DNA of 7,152 nucleotides from JBOGFI01 sp050743365 (GCA_050743365.1 JBOGFI010000219.1:1-7152), one strand, 5' to 3'; counted from the stretch's first letter, positions 1 through 6,320 are shown. The notes: generated by a model from the sequence alone, not told the origin. Made by a program: numbers and translations.

Positions 1-238
1 GGAGGAAGGCGCGCCGTACGACCGCCCACGAGTAGAGCCGGCCTCGTCCGCTCACCTCGGTCCAGGTGAAGGCGTCGCCGCCGCACCGCGGGCACGCGTC
101 CTCCGGGTACCAGCAGAAGGCCGCGCACGCGTCGCACTTCGGGATCACGAGCTCGCCGCGCGCCGCGCCGGCGAAGAACTCCGCGGTGCGCTCGTCGGCG
201 AGATCGGGCAACGGGAAGTCGTCCCGCTTCACCGCCAT
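1..238 (-). CDS. DUF35 zinc-ribbon/OB-fold acyl-CoA-associated protein (partial, C-terminus off the left edge)
   Basis: The visible 79 residues start at ATG 238 and run off the window. After a short N-terminal helix-like stretch (DERTAEFFAGAARGEL) there is a rubredoxin-like zinc ribbon with C35-x2-C38 and C49-x2-C52. An OB-fold beginning follows (GRGRLYSWAVVRR), the usual order in DUF35 proteins. Known members bind CoA thioesters and pair with thiolase-fold proteins; the DUF35 part of ChsH2 forms the aldolase complex with Ltp2 in steroid side-chain degradation. Here the gene lies 3 nt after the stop of a thiolase-fold gene, so a stable complex with that product is the natural inference. A GGAGG sequence (251-255 on the minus strand) lies 12 nt before the start, rather far for a good ribosome-binding site; translational coupling is likely. 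The family call is firm, but the substrate cannot be read from the sequence. Confidence 0.9.
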   Translation of the reverse strand, partial: MAVKRDDFPLPDLADERTAEFFAGAARGELVIPKCDACAAFCWYPEDACPRCGGDAFTWTEVSGRGRLYSWAVVRRAFL

Positions 239-241
239 CGG

Positions 242-1438
242 CTACCCGTCCCTCCGCAGGATCAGGGTCGAGGCCATCCCGCCCGTGTACCCGCCGTACA
301 GACCGACCTCGCAGTCCGGCACCTGCGCGGGGGCGGTGCCCCGGAGCTGCTTGACCACCTCGACCACGTGCGCGATGCCGAGCACGTACGCGTGCGACAG
401 CAGCCCACCGTGAGTGTTGAACGGCAGCTTCCCGGCATCGTGGTGGAGGGTGTCGCCCTCCACGAACGCTCCCGCCGCGCCCTTCTCGCAGAATCCCATG
501 TCCTCGATCTGCATGAGCGACACCACCGTGAACGGGTCGTACACCGTCAGCACGTCGACGTCGCTCGGTTCGATTCCCGCCATCGCAAACGCGGGTGGCG
601 CCGAGAACACCTGGGGTGTCGACGTGAAGTCACGCTGCTGGCTCCAGTGCCCGCCCGACGCCGCGTGGCCCTCCCCCACGCCGGCGACGACCGCGGGCGG
701 CTGCGGGAGGTCGCGGGCGCGCTCGAGCGAGGTGGTGACGTAGGCCGCGCCGCCGTCGGAGATGAGGCAACTGTCGAACATGCGCAGCGGGTCGGCGAGC
801 AGCGGCGACGCCAGGTAGTCGTCGAGCGTCATCGGCTTGCGGTGCATCACCGCGTCGGGGTTGAGGTTGGCGTGGCGGCGGCACGCCACCGCGATCGCGC
901 CGAATTGCTCCTCGGTCGTGCCGTACTCGAGCATGTGCCGGCGCATGATGGTGGCGAAGTAGACGGGCTGGGGGAACCAGCCGAACGGCACCTCGAGGTT
1001 CTGCTTCATCGGCTGGCTGGCGTGAGTCTCGCCCGGCCCGCCCGTCATCGAGCTTCGCTGCGTCGCCCACGCCACCGGGAACACGTTGAGCACGTGGCGG
1101 GCGTTGCCCTCGGCGATGGCTTTGGCGGCGAGGTAGGGCGCGGTGCCGGCCCACGTCATGCCGCCGCCCCACGGTGACGTCCATAGATCGTGGCTCGTGC
1201 CGAAGTGGTCGTGGAAGGCGGCGGCGTCGAAGTCGGCGAAGGCGCCGTTCCAGGTCAGGCCGTCGACGTCCGCGGGCTCGAGCCCGGCGTCGGCGATGGC
1301 ACGCTCGGCGGCCTCGGCGCCGATCTCGCGGGCGGTGCGGCCCGACGCCTTCGTGTACGCGGTCTCGCCGATCCCGGCGATCGCGACCTGGCCCGAGATG
1401 TCGTCGAGCTCGGTGGCGTGCCCCCAGTCGGCGCTCAC
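242..1438 (-). CDS. Thiolase-fold lipid-transfer-protein-like enzyme (Ltp2-like, probable acyl-CoA aldolase rather than thiolase)
   Basis: The 398-residue product has the length and layout of SCP-2/lipid-transfer thiolases: an N-terminal VAIAGIGETAYTK strand-turn (18-30), DSCLISDGGAA (222-232), VYDPFT (299-304), NTHGGLLSHAY (341-351) and a C-terminal GLYGGYTGGMAS (379-390). Alignment by eye puts no cysteine at the nucleophile site (around T95, in GGGMTWAGTAP). The GHP histidine position reads Y351, and the second catalytic cysteine position reads Y381. From memory, Ltp2-type aldolases have lost the thiolase residues and use tyrosines, and they work with a DUF35 partner, which is encoded next door. 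The inference is carbon-carbon cleavage of a beta-hydroxyacyl-CoA or a lipid-transfer role. GTG 1438 is chosen because it is the only in-frame start before the conserved VAIAGIGE strand and it follows the redoxin stop by 14 nt; the frame open further upstream lies over the redoxin gene and is not coding. No Shine-Dalgarno sequence is seen. Confidence 0.88.
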   Translation of the reverse strand: MSADWGHATELDDISGQVAIAGIGETAYTKASGRTAREIGAEAAERAIADAGLEPADVDGLTWNGAFADFDAAAFHDHFGTSHDLWTSPWGGGMTWAGTAPYLAAKAIAEGNARHVLNVFPVAWATQRSSMTGGPGETHASQPMKQNLEVPFGWFPQPVYFATIMRRHMLEYGTTEEQFGAIAVACRRHANLNPDAVMHRKPMTLDDYLASPLLADPLRMFDSCLISDGGAAYVTTSLERARDLPQPPAVVAGVGEGHAASGGHWSQQRDFTSTPQVFSAPPAFAMAGIEPSDVDVLTVYDPFTVVSLMQIEDMGFCEKGAAGAFVEGDTLHHDAGKLPFNTHGGLLSHAYVLGIAHVVEVVKQLRGTAPAQVPDCEVGLYGGYTGGMASTLILRRDG

Positions 1439-1452
1439 GAGATAGCGGTCAG

Positions 1453-2031
1453 TCAGCCGGAGTAGTCCGGCTCGTTGCCGGGCCTCCATTTGATGTTGCA
1501 GCCCATGCTGGGGCGCTGGTCCTCGGGCACGGGCTCCCCCGCGAGCACGGCGTCGACCGCCGCTTTCAGGTCGGCACCGGTGACAGGCGTGCGGTTGCCG
1601 GGCCGGCTGTCGTCGAACTGGCCGCGGTAGGCCAGCTTGCGAACGCGGTCGAACACGTAGAAGTCGGGCGTGCAGGCGGCGCGGTACGCCTGGGCGACCT
1701 GCTGGGTCTCGTCGAACAGGTACGGGAACGTGTACCCGTACTGCCGCGCCTCCTCGGCCATGCCCTTGGGCCCGTCCTGCGGATAGGCGTCGACGTCGTT
1801 GGCCGCGATCGCGACGACGGCGACACCGCGATCCTGCAGCTCGCTCGCGACCTTGGCCCACTCGCGGCGGATGTGCACGACGTAGGGGCAGTGGTTGCAG
1901 ATGAACGCGACCACCAGCGCAGGAGCGGAGGCGTTGTCGTCGCGGCGATGGATCTTCCCGTCGGGATCGGGCAGCTCGAAGTCGGGAGCCTCGGTGCCGA
2001 GGGAGAGCATGGTCGAAGCAGTGGCAGCCAT
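1453..2031 (-). CDS. Thioredoxin-fold redoxin (AhpC/TSA-like, CNHC active site)
   Basis: The 192-residue product opens with LGTEAPDFELPDPDGK (11-26), typical of peroxiredoxin/TlpA-like redoxins. The active-site motif C45-N-H-C48 followed by P-Y comes after a VVAFICNHCPY strand, and T121-P122 after C120 gives the cis-proline loop. The C-terminal PSMGCNIKWRPGNEP (174-188) is characteristic of a soluble bacterial redoxin group annotated as thioredoxin family protein. No signal peptide or membrane segment is visible, so it is probably cytoplasmic. The role is thiol-disulfide exchange or peroxide reduction; the substrate is unknown. The start at ATG 2031 gives MAATASTM; the second ATG at 2010 (MLSLGTEAPDF) fits the usual family N-terminus equally well, and neither has a Shine-Dalgarno sequence. 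It appears to be first in an operon with the thiolase-fold and DUF35 genes. Confidence 0.9.
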   Translation of the reverse strand: MAATASTMLSLGTEAPDFELPDPDGKIHRRDDNASAPALVVAFICNHCPYVVHIRREWAKVASELQDRGVAVVAIAANDVDAYPQDGPKGMAEEARQYGYTFPYLFDETQQVAQAYRAACTPDFYVFDRVRKLAYRGQFDDSRPGNRTPVTGADLKAAVDAVLAGEPVPEDQRPSMGCNIKWRPGNEPDYSG

Positions 2032-2069
2032 GGGGCCAGTCTCGCGCGCCGCGATTACGCTCCGCGGGC
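2032..2069. promoter_or_regulatory. 38-nt divergent intergenic region between redoxin and GNAT genes
   Basis: This short region must carry promoters for both directions. On the plus strand a TACGCT box precedes the GNAT start by 8 nt (listed separately). On the minus strand the overlapping TAATCG (2057 to 2052) is only a partial TANNNT match, 20 nt from the redoxin ATG 2031. The two candidate -10 boxes share bases in GCGATTACGC, so the two promoters would compete. The minus-strand assignment is weak. Confidence 0.4.
2056..2061 (+). promoter_or_regulatory. -10 box (TACGCT) for a leaderless GNAT transcript
   Basis: TACGCT matches the actinobacterial TANNNT -10 consensus and ends 8 nt before the GTG start at 2070. 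That spacing would put transcription initiation on or within a base or two of the start codon. No Shine-Dalgarno sequence is present, and the same 8-nt spacing recurs at 5758 and 7033. No convincing -35 element was found. Confidence 0.6.
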
Positions 2070-2867
2070 GTGCGTCCAGACGAGGAAGCGGTCCTCGGTC
2101 ACCTCAACCTGCTCGAGTTCGCCCGCGAGAACGCCCGCTGCGCCCGGAACCACACCGTCGTCGACGAGGGCGGGGCGCTGATGTTCGCGGGGGATACAGA
2201 CTGGCCCGCGTTCAACAACGGCGTGCTGCGCACCGACGACCGCGCCGACCCCGCCGAGCTGCTCGGGCGGGCACGGGAGTTCTTCCACGCCCGCGGCCGG
2301 GGTTTCTCGCTGTGGGCGCGCCAGCTCGACGTCGACGCCGACCTCGGCCCCGCCGCCGAGGCCGCGGGCGCGACGAAGGTCTTCGACTACCCCCAGATGA
2401 TCCGCCGGGATGGGTTCGAGGAGCGGCCGGCACCCGACGGCGTCGGGATCCGGCGCGTGACCGACGCCGCCGGCGTCGCCGACTTCGCCGAGACCAACGC
2501 CCAGGCCTACACCGTGTACGGCTCACCGGCCGAGGCCACCGCCAGCAACTTCGGGCGACCCGACCGCGTCCTCGCGCCCCACAACGCCGCCTTCGTGGCC
2601 CACCTCGACGGCCAGCCCGCGGGCGCGGCGATGGCGATGCTGACCCATGGCATCGCCGGCATCTTCTGGGTGGGCACGGTCGAGGCCGCCCGGGGCAAGG
2701 GCATCGCCGAAGCGTGCATGCGCGTCGTCACGAACTGGGGCTTCGACGCCGGCGCCCCCAACGTGCAGCTCCAGGCGTCGCCCATGGGCGAGCCCATCTA
2801 TCGCCGCATGGGCTACGAGGACCTGTACCGCTACGACTTCTACCTGTGTCCCGGTCCCGAGGCTTAG
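2070..2867 (+). CDS. GNAT family N-acetyltransferase
   Basis: The 265-residue protein has a recognisable acetyl-CoA binding motif A at about 201-216 (VGTVEAARGKGIAEAC), containing the R208-G-K-G211-I-A213 form of the Q/R-x-x-G-x-G/A pyrophosphate loop. A motif-B-like IYRRMGYE follows at 243-250. The first 120 residues (NARNH-type start, DTDWPAFNNGVLR, a second alpha/beta stretch) resemble the degenerate N-terminal half of two-domain GNATs, so this is probably a tandem GNAT with only the C-terminal half able to bind acetyl-CoA. The acceptor substrate cannot be predicted. GTG 2070 is chosen because it lies exactly 8 nt after a TACGCT box and the sequence upstream belongs to the divergent redoxin promoter. 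The TAG stop overlaps the stop codon of the convergent cyclase gene. Confidence 0.88.
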   Translation: MRPDEEAVLGHLNLLEFARENARCARNHTVVDEGGALMFAGDTDWPAFNNGVLRTDDRADPAELLGRAREFFHARGRGFSLWARQLDVDADLGPAAEAAGATKVFDYPQMIRRDGFEERPAPDGVGIRRVTDAAGVADFAETNAQAYTVYGSPAEATASNFGRPDRVLAPHNAAFVAHLDGQPAGAAMAMLTHGIAGIFWVGTVEAARGKGIAEACMRVVTNWGFDAGAPNVQLQASPMGEPIYRRMGYEDLYRYDFYLCPGPEA

Positions 2868-3974
2868 ACCGCGCGGGTGAGCGAGAAGACCTCGACCGGC
2901 TCCTCGAAGCCTTTCAGCATCCGGCGGCCGGCGGGGTCGAAGCGGTAGTCGTCGGTCGCCTTGATCGTCTCCTCGCGCACCTCGGTGCTGACGAGGATCT
3001 CGTCGGGCACGGCCAGATCGGCAATGCGGGATGCCAGGTTCACGACCGGTCCGTAGTAGTCGCCGGCGCGGGTGATCAGCTCGCCGATCGCGAGCCCGCC
3101 CGAGGCCTCACGGCGCGGTGCTCACCGAGCGTCGCGAACAGCTCCAAGGCGATCTCGCACGCACCGGGGGCGTCGAGCGCGGTGAACATCACCTCATCGC
3201 CGATGAGCTTCACGATACGACCCTCGCGACTGGTGGCGCAGTCGAACGCGCGCGCCTCGAAGTCGGCGATGGTGCGGCTGAGCTCCTGGTCGGCGAGCTG
3301 CTGGGCGAGCGGCGTAAAGCCGACGAGGTCCACGAAGCCCACCGCCAGCCGAACGCGATCGAACCCGGCGACGCCGCTGCGAGCGACCTGGAACCGCCTG
3401 ATCGCCGCCTGCCAGTGCTGCCAGTAGAACGTCTCGAGCACCATCGGCACACCGGCGGCGGCGAGACTGCCCGCCATCATCGCCTGGGCGACTTCCAGCT
3501 CGGTCGCCTTGCCTTCGGTCAGCGGGCGTTCGAGATCGGTCATGAACGACGCCATGCCGGCTTCGGCGAGGCGCGCCATCATCGATCCGGCGTTCCGAGT
3601 GAACTGGAGGATCGCCTCCTTGCCGAAGACCTCGCAGGCAAAGCGGAAGTTCACCCACGTCTCGACGTCCCGTTCGACGAACCTCGGCTGGTCGGGGTCA
3701 GCGGCGCCGAGCCCGACGGCGCGCCACGCCTCCTGCGCGTCCTCGAGGGTCATGTCGGCGCGGCGCGCCAGTTCCCGCAGGGAGATGAGCTCGCTGCGCC
3801 GCAGCACGTTCTGGTCGGACGCCGCCGTCACCAATGTTCCGCGGGCATCGGCGTCGATCATCTGCTCGAGCGTCACGCCGTTGGCGGCGAGGAACTCGAG
3901 CAGGCCAGCCGGTCGCCGGCGTTCTCGGCGTCGGGGTCGTAGAGCCCCGCCCGCTGATAGTCGGCGGCATCCAT
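2864..3974 (-). pseudogene. Class III adenylate/guanylate cyclase with N-terminal regulatory domain, broken by two one-base deletions
   Basis: This is a tandem paralogue of the cyclase at 3974-5077. The reading frame begins at ATG 3974 (MDAADYQRAGLYDPDAENAG), shifts at about 3903-3904, continues in a second frame to about 3094, and ends in a third frame with FSLTRAV and TAA at 2864-2866. Adding one base at each site gives a continuous 370-residue protein against 367 for the neighbour. The repaired protein keeps both metal aspartates (FVDLVGFT and KLIGDEVMF), the purine-contacting lysine and aspartate, and the Asn/Arg pair (GDYYGPVVNLASR). As written, the longest unbroken piece is 266 residues (GTG 3876 to 3076), stopping before the Asn/Arg segment, so it should be inactive. 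Codon usage stays normal throughout, which argues for recent decay or a base-calling error. The start overlaps the upstream cyclase stop (TGATG). If functional it would make cAMP or cGMP, perhaps as a heterodimer with its neighbour. Confidence 0.88.
2913..2941. repeat. 29-nt identical segment, copy 1 (paralogous cyclase DNA)
   Basis: A 29-base stretch coding for the FDPAGRRMLK region near the cyclase C-terminus is identical to 4020-4048. It reflects the tandem duplication of the two cyclase genes and strong local conservation, not a mobile repeat. Confidence 0.8.
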
Positions 3975-5077
3975 CACGCCCTCGACAAGGAGAACAGCTC
4001 GACCGGGTCGTCGAAGCCCTTCAGCATCCGGCGGCCGGCGGGGTCGAAATGGAGCTCGGTTGACGCCTTCTGGGCTTCGTCGCAGACCTCCGCCGTGACC
4101 AGGATCTCATCGGGAACCGCGAGCTCGGCAATACGGGACGCGAGGTTGACGACCGGTCCGTAGTAGTCGCCGCCCCGAGTGATGAGCGGCCCCACCGCCA
4201 GGCCGGCACGGGGAGTGACCGCTCGGTCCTCGCCCAATGCTTCGAAAATCGCCAGGGTGATCTCGCAGGCGGCGTCGGCATCGATGGTCACGAACATCAC
4301 TTCGTCGCCGATCATCTTCACCAGGCGGCCGCCGCGCGCAGTGACGACCTCGAACGCCTGGCTCTCGAAATCGTGGATCAGCTCGGCCAGGTCTCGAGTG
4401 GAGAGTTGCTGCGACACGGTCGTGAACCCGACCAGGTCTACGAAGCCGACCGCGAGACGGCTGGTGTCGTAGGACCCCACGTCGCGAGCCAGGCGGGACC
4501 GCCGGATGGCGGTCTCGACGTGAAACCGGAAGATGGGATCCATGACCGCCGGAACGGCCACGAGAAGCTTGATGGCGTCGACGTTGGCGCGGGCCAGGGC
4601 CAGCTCGCCGGCGAGGCTCTCGGCGAGCGGCGCTTCGACGTGCTGGAGGAACAGCCAGATGGCCGACTCGGCGATCCGCGCCAGCGACGATCCGATCACG
4701 CGTGAGAAGTCGAGGATCGCCTCCTCACCCAGGACACCCATCGCGACCTTGAATGCGGCGAAGGCTTCGGCATCGGCAGCCGAGAAGATCCGATCTTCCG
4801 GGTCTGCCGCGGGGAAGCCCACGGCTCGGCGCAGACGCTCCGCCTCGTCGATGGTGATGCCGGCGCGCTCGGCTACCTCGGCGAGCGTGAGTCGTCTCCC
4901 CGGTCGCAGTGTGCGTTGAGCCACGATGCCCGGCAGCGACTGGCGGGCGCGGGCCTCGACCATCTCCTCCAGCGTCATGCCCTCGGCAGCCAGCCATTCC
5001 AGGAGCGCCAGCCGGTCGGCGGCGTTATCGGCGTCGGGGTCGTAGAGGCCCGCGGCCTGGTAGTCGGACGCGTTCAT
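3974..5077 (-). CDS. Class III nucleotidyl cyclase with N-terminal regulatory domain (intact)
   Basis: The 367-residue soluble protein makes cyclic nucleotide from NTP, probably cAMP. Residues 1-200 resemble the helical regulatory domain of mycobacterial cyclases such as Rv1264, with LLEWLAAEGMTLEEM near 25-39 and a MerR-like helix-turn-helix-looking segment at about 62-105. The catalytic domain runs from about 207 to 364. D214 in VGFVDLVGFT and D258 in KMIGDEVMF are the metal-binding aspartates. K254 and D304 (GGDYYGPVVN) occupy the purine-specifying positions of adenylate cyclases. N311 and R315 are the transition-state pair. All six are present, so a catalytically competent homodimer is expected. 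No membrane segment is visible. ATG 5077 lies 12 nt after the SGNH stop, and the TGA stop overlaps the next cyclase start by one base, suggesting translational coupling. The cyclase call is firm; ATP preference rests on family residues. Confidence 0.92.
   Translation of the reverse strand: MNASDYQAAGLYDPDADNAADRLALLEWLAAEGMTLEEMVEARARQSLPGIVAQRTLRPGRRLTLAEVAERAGITIDEAERLRRAVGFPAADPEDRIFSAADAEAFAAFKVAMGVLGEEAILDFSRVIGSSLARIAESAIWLFLQHVEAPLAESLAGELALARANVDAIKLLVAVPAVMDPIFRFHVETAIRRSRLARDVGSYDTSRLAVGFVDLVGFTTVSQQLSTRDLAELIHDFESQAFEVVTARGGRLVKMIGDEVMFVTIDADAACEITLAIFEALGEDRAVTPRAGLAVGPLITRGGDYYGPVVNLASRIAELAVPDEILVTAEVCDEAQKASTELHFDPAGRRMLKGFDDPVELFSLSRA
4020..4048. repeat. 29-nt identical segment, copy 2 (paralogous cyclase DNA)
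   Basis: This is the counterpart of 2913-2941, in the intact cyclase. Further short identical blocks occur at the GDYYGPVVN coding region and at the LYDPDA coding region near each start, in keeping with tandem gene duplication. Confidence 0.8.
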
Positions 5078-5086
5078 CGCGTCGTC

Positions 5087-5092
5087 AGCCTA
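5087..5092 (-). promoter_or_regulatory. Possible -10 box (TAGGCT) for the cyclase pair
   Basis: On the minus strand TAGGCT fits TANNNT and ends 9 nt before the cyclase ATG at 5077. Its TAG is also the stop codon of the SGNH gene, so the match may be chance; the cyclases could instead be read from the SGNH transcript. Confidence 0.25.
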
Positions 5093-5752
5093 AGCAACGG
5101 ATACGCCGGCGGCCTCGGCGAACGCGTCGCACCAGTCGCGGTACCCGAGCTCGTTGGGGTGGAAGTCGTCGGCAGCGAACTTCCCCTTCCATGGCGGACC
5201 GGTACGGGCCCAGACGTCGGCGACGCGCAGGCCGGCGGGCGGCGCCTCGGCCCGGATGATCGCGTTCACCTGCTCGGCTCGCTTTCGGCCGAGGCCCTGG
5301 GGCAGGGTCGCCAGCACCGCGCCCGGTGGCAGGCGGCCGATGAGCAAGCGGAAGGTGCCCGGCACCGTGGCGAACCGGGCGCGGACGAGATCGTTGGCGC
5401 CGACCGTGCAGGTGACGAGCTCGGCGCCTCGGTACCGGTCGAGCGCCGGCAGCTGCGCGGCGAGCACGTCGGTGACGTGCGCACCAGTGCGCGACAGGTT
5501 CACCACACGCCACGTTCTCCCGTCGCGCGCGTCGAGCCGTTGTCGAAGCTGGCCGACGTAGCCACGGTCGTACGCCGACGCGCCGATCCCCTGGGCGGTC
5601 GAGTCACCGAGCACGACCCAGAGGGGCCCGGCGCCCGCGCTCACCCGCTCGTTCTCGGTGGCCCAGGCCCGCGCGTAGTTCTCTCGGTTCGCGAGCGTGG
5701 CGGCGACGCCGGGCCGGAGGCGGCGCATCACGCGGCCGGTCCAGAAGCTCAC
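5090..5752 (-). CDS. SGNH/GDSL-family hydrolase (cytoplasmic)
   Basis: From GTG 5752 the product is 220 residues with all four SGNH blocks. Block I is WVVLGDSTAQG with nucleophile S51. Block II is a glycine at G90 in NLSRTGAHVTD. Block III is G-A-N120-D. Block V is D195-x-x-H198-P in DDFHPNELGY. Together these give the Ser-Asp-His triad and the Gly/Asn oxyanion hole of an esterase, lipase or acyl-transfer hydrolase. No signal peptide is visible, so it is probably intracellular; the substrate is unknown. The start is uncertain: GTG 5752 (MSFWTGRVMRR) keeps G/C at every third codon position, ATG 5728 (MRRLRPGVAATL, 212 residues) is the first later ATG, and neither has a Shine-Dalgarno sequence. 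The upstream in-frame ATG at 5812 lies inside the divergent gene. It is followed by the cyclases after 12 nt, so it may head their operon. Confidence 0.88.
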   Translation of the reverse strand: MSFWTGRVMRRLRPGVAATLANRENYARAWATENERVSAGAGPLWVVLGDSTAQGIGASAYDRGYVGQLRQRLDARDGRTWRVVNLSRTGAHVTDVLAAQLPALDRYRGAELVTCTVGANDLVRARFATVPGTFRLLIGRLPPGAVLATLPQGLGRKRAEQVNAIIRAEAPPAGLRVADVWARTGPPWKGKFAADDFHPNELGYRDWCDAFAEAAGVSVA

Positions 5753-5757
5753 CGGCG

Positions 5758-5763
5758 TATCCT
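5758..5763 (+). promoter_or_regulatory. -10 box (TATCCT) for a leaderless DUF6624 transcript
   Basis: TATCCT matches TANNNT and ends exactly 8 nt before ATG 5772, as at the other two plus-strand genes. There is no Shine-Dalgarno sequence. The box lies between the divergent SGNH and DUF6624 starts, 5 nt outside the GTG start proposed for SGNH. Confidence 0.62.
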
Positions 5764-5771
5764 CGCAGCCG

Positions 5772-6320
5772 ATGCCGGTCGACGAGGCGCTCCGCCGCGA
5801 GCTGCTGACCATGGAGGCGGAGGACCGCCGGCTCCGCCAGGTGCTCCTCGACGCCGGCGAGCTCCACGGCGATCCACCCGCCTACCACCCGCGCATGCGC
5901 GAGCTCCACCAGCGCAGCAACGCGCGGCTGTGGGAGATCCTCGACGACTACGAGACCTGGCCCGGCCGGCGACTCGTCGGAGACGATGGCGCGGGAGCCG
6001 CCTGGCTGATCGCGCAGCACGCCCTTCTCGATCCCGAGCTTCAGCGTCGCTGCCTGGAGATGCTCGAGATCGCCGTCGATTGCGGCGACGCCGAGCCGGC
6101 GCACTACGCGTACCTCCTCGACCGCGTGCGCATGGCCGATGGCAGGGACCAGGTCTACGGCACGCAGTTCGTCGACAGCGACGACGGCCGCACGGTGGCG
6201 CCGTGGCCGATCGAGGACCGGGCCGGCGTCGACGAGCGGCGGGCGAAGGTCGGGCTGCCGCCGGTCGCCGAGCACACCCGCCTCATGCAGGAGCACTACG
6301 AGAAGGAGCGCACACCCTGA
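5772..6320 (+). CDS. DUF6624 family protein of unknown function
   Basis: The 182-residue soluble protein matches the actinobacterial DUF6624 pattern as I remember it. A charged helical N-terminus (ALRRELLTMEAEDRRLRQVLL) leads to WPGRRLVGDDGAGAAWLIAQH (about 59-79), then LDPELQRRCLEMLEIAV, HYAYLLDRVRMADGRDQVYGTQF (about 110-132), and a C-terminal VDERRAKVGLPPVAEHTRLM. These conserved blocks with invariant-looking His, Asp and Tyr-Gly-Thr-Gln residues suggest a catalytic or ligand-binding domain, but no biochemical function is known to me. No signal or membrane segment is seen. ATG 5772 is preferred over in-frame ATG 5697 because it follows a TATCCT box by 8 nt and because 5697 lies within the SGNH gene. 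Its TGA directly abuts the glycosylase stop. Confidence 0.85.
   Translation: MPVDEALRRELLTMEAEDRRLRQVLLDAGELHGDPPAYHPRMRELHQRSNARLWEILDDYETWPGRRLVGDDGAGAAWLIAQHALLDPELQRRCLEMLEIAVDCGDAEPAHYAYLLDRVRMADGRDQVYGTQFVDSDDGRTVAPWPIEDRAGVDERRAKVGLPPVAEHTRLMQEHYEKERTP

Noticed and set aside
242..1861. Longer 539-codon minus-strand frame beginning at 1861 for the thiolase-fold gene
   Set aside because: The extra 141 codons overlap the well-supported redoxin gene in another frame and read as Arg/Gly/Ala-rich shadow sequence; conserved thiolase sequence starts only after GTG 1438.
1174..2181. Plus-strand open frame of 335 codons antisense to thiolase and redoxin
   Set aside because: Its start is an Arg/Ser-rich low-complexity stretch and it shows no domain; it is a mirror of high third-position GC on the opposite strand.
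1895..3427. Plus-strand open frame of 510 codons
   Set aside because: It overlaps redoxin, GNAT in another frame and the cyclase antisense; it is dominated by Arg runs and lacks any motif, while all the overlapped genes have clear family signatures.
3076..3876. Treating the 266-codon cyclase piece as a complete independent gene
   Set aside because: Sequence matching the paralogue continues on both sides in other frames, so it is the middle of a longer frameshifted gene, not a naturally short cyclase.
5697..5771. Upstream ATG 5697 as the DUF6624 start
   Set aside because: The added 25 residues (Arg-rich) overlap the SGNH coding region on the other strand and would place the TATCCT box inside the gene; ATG 5772 fits the box spacing.
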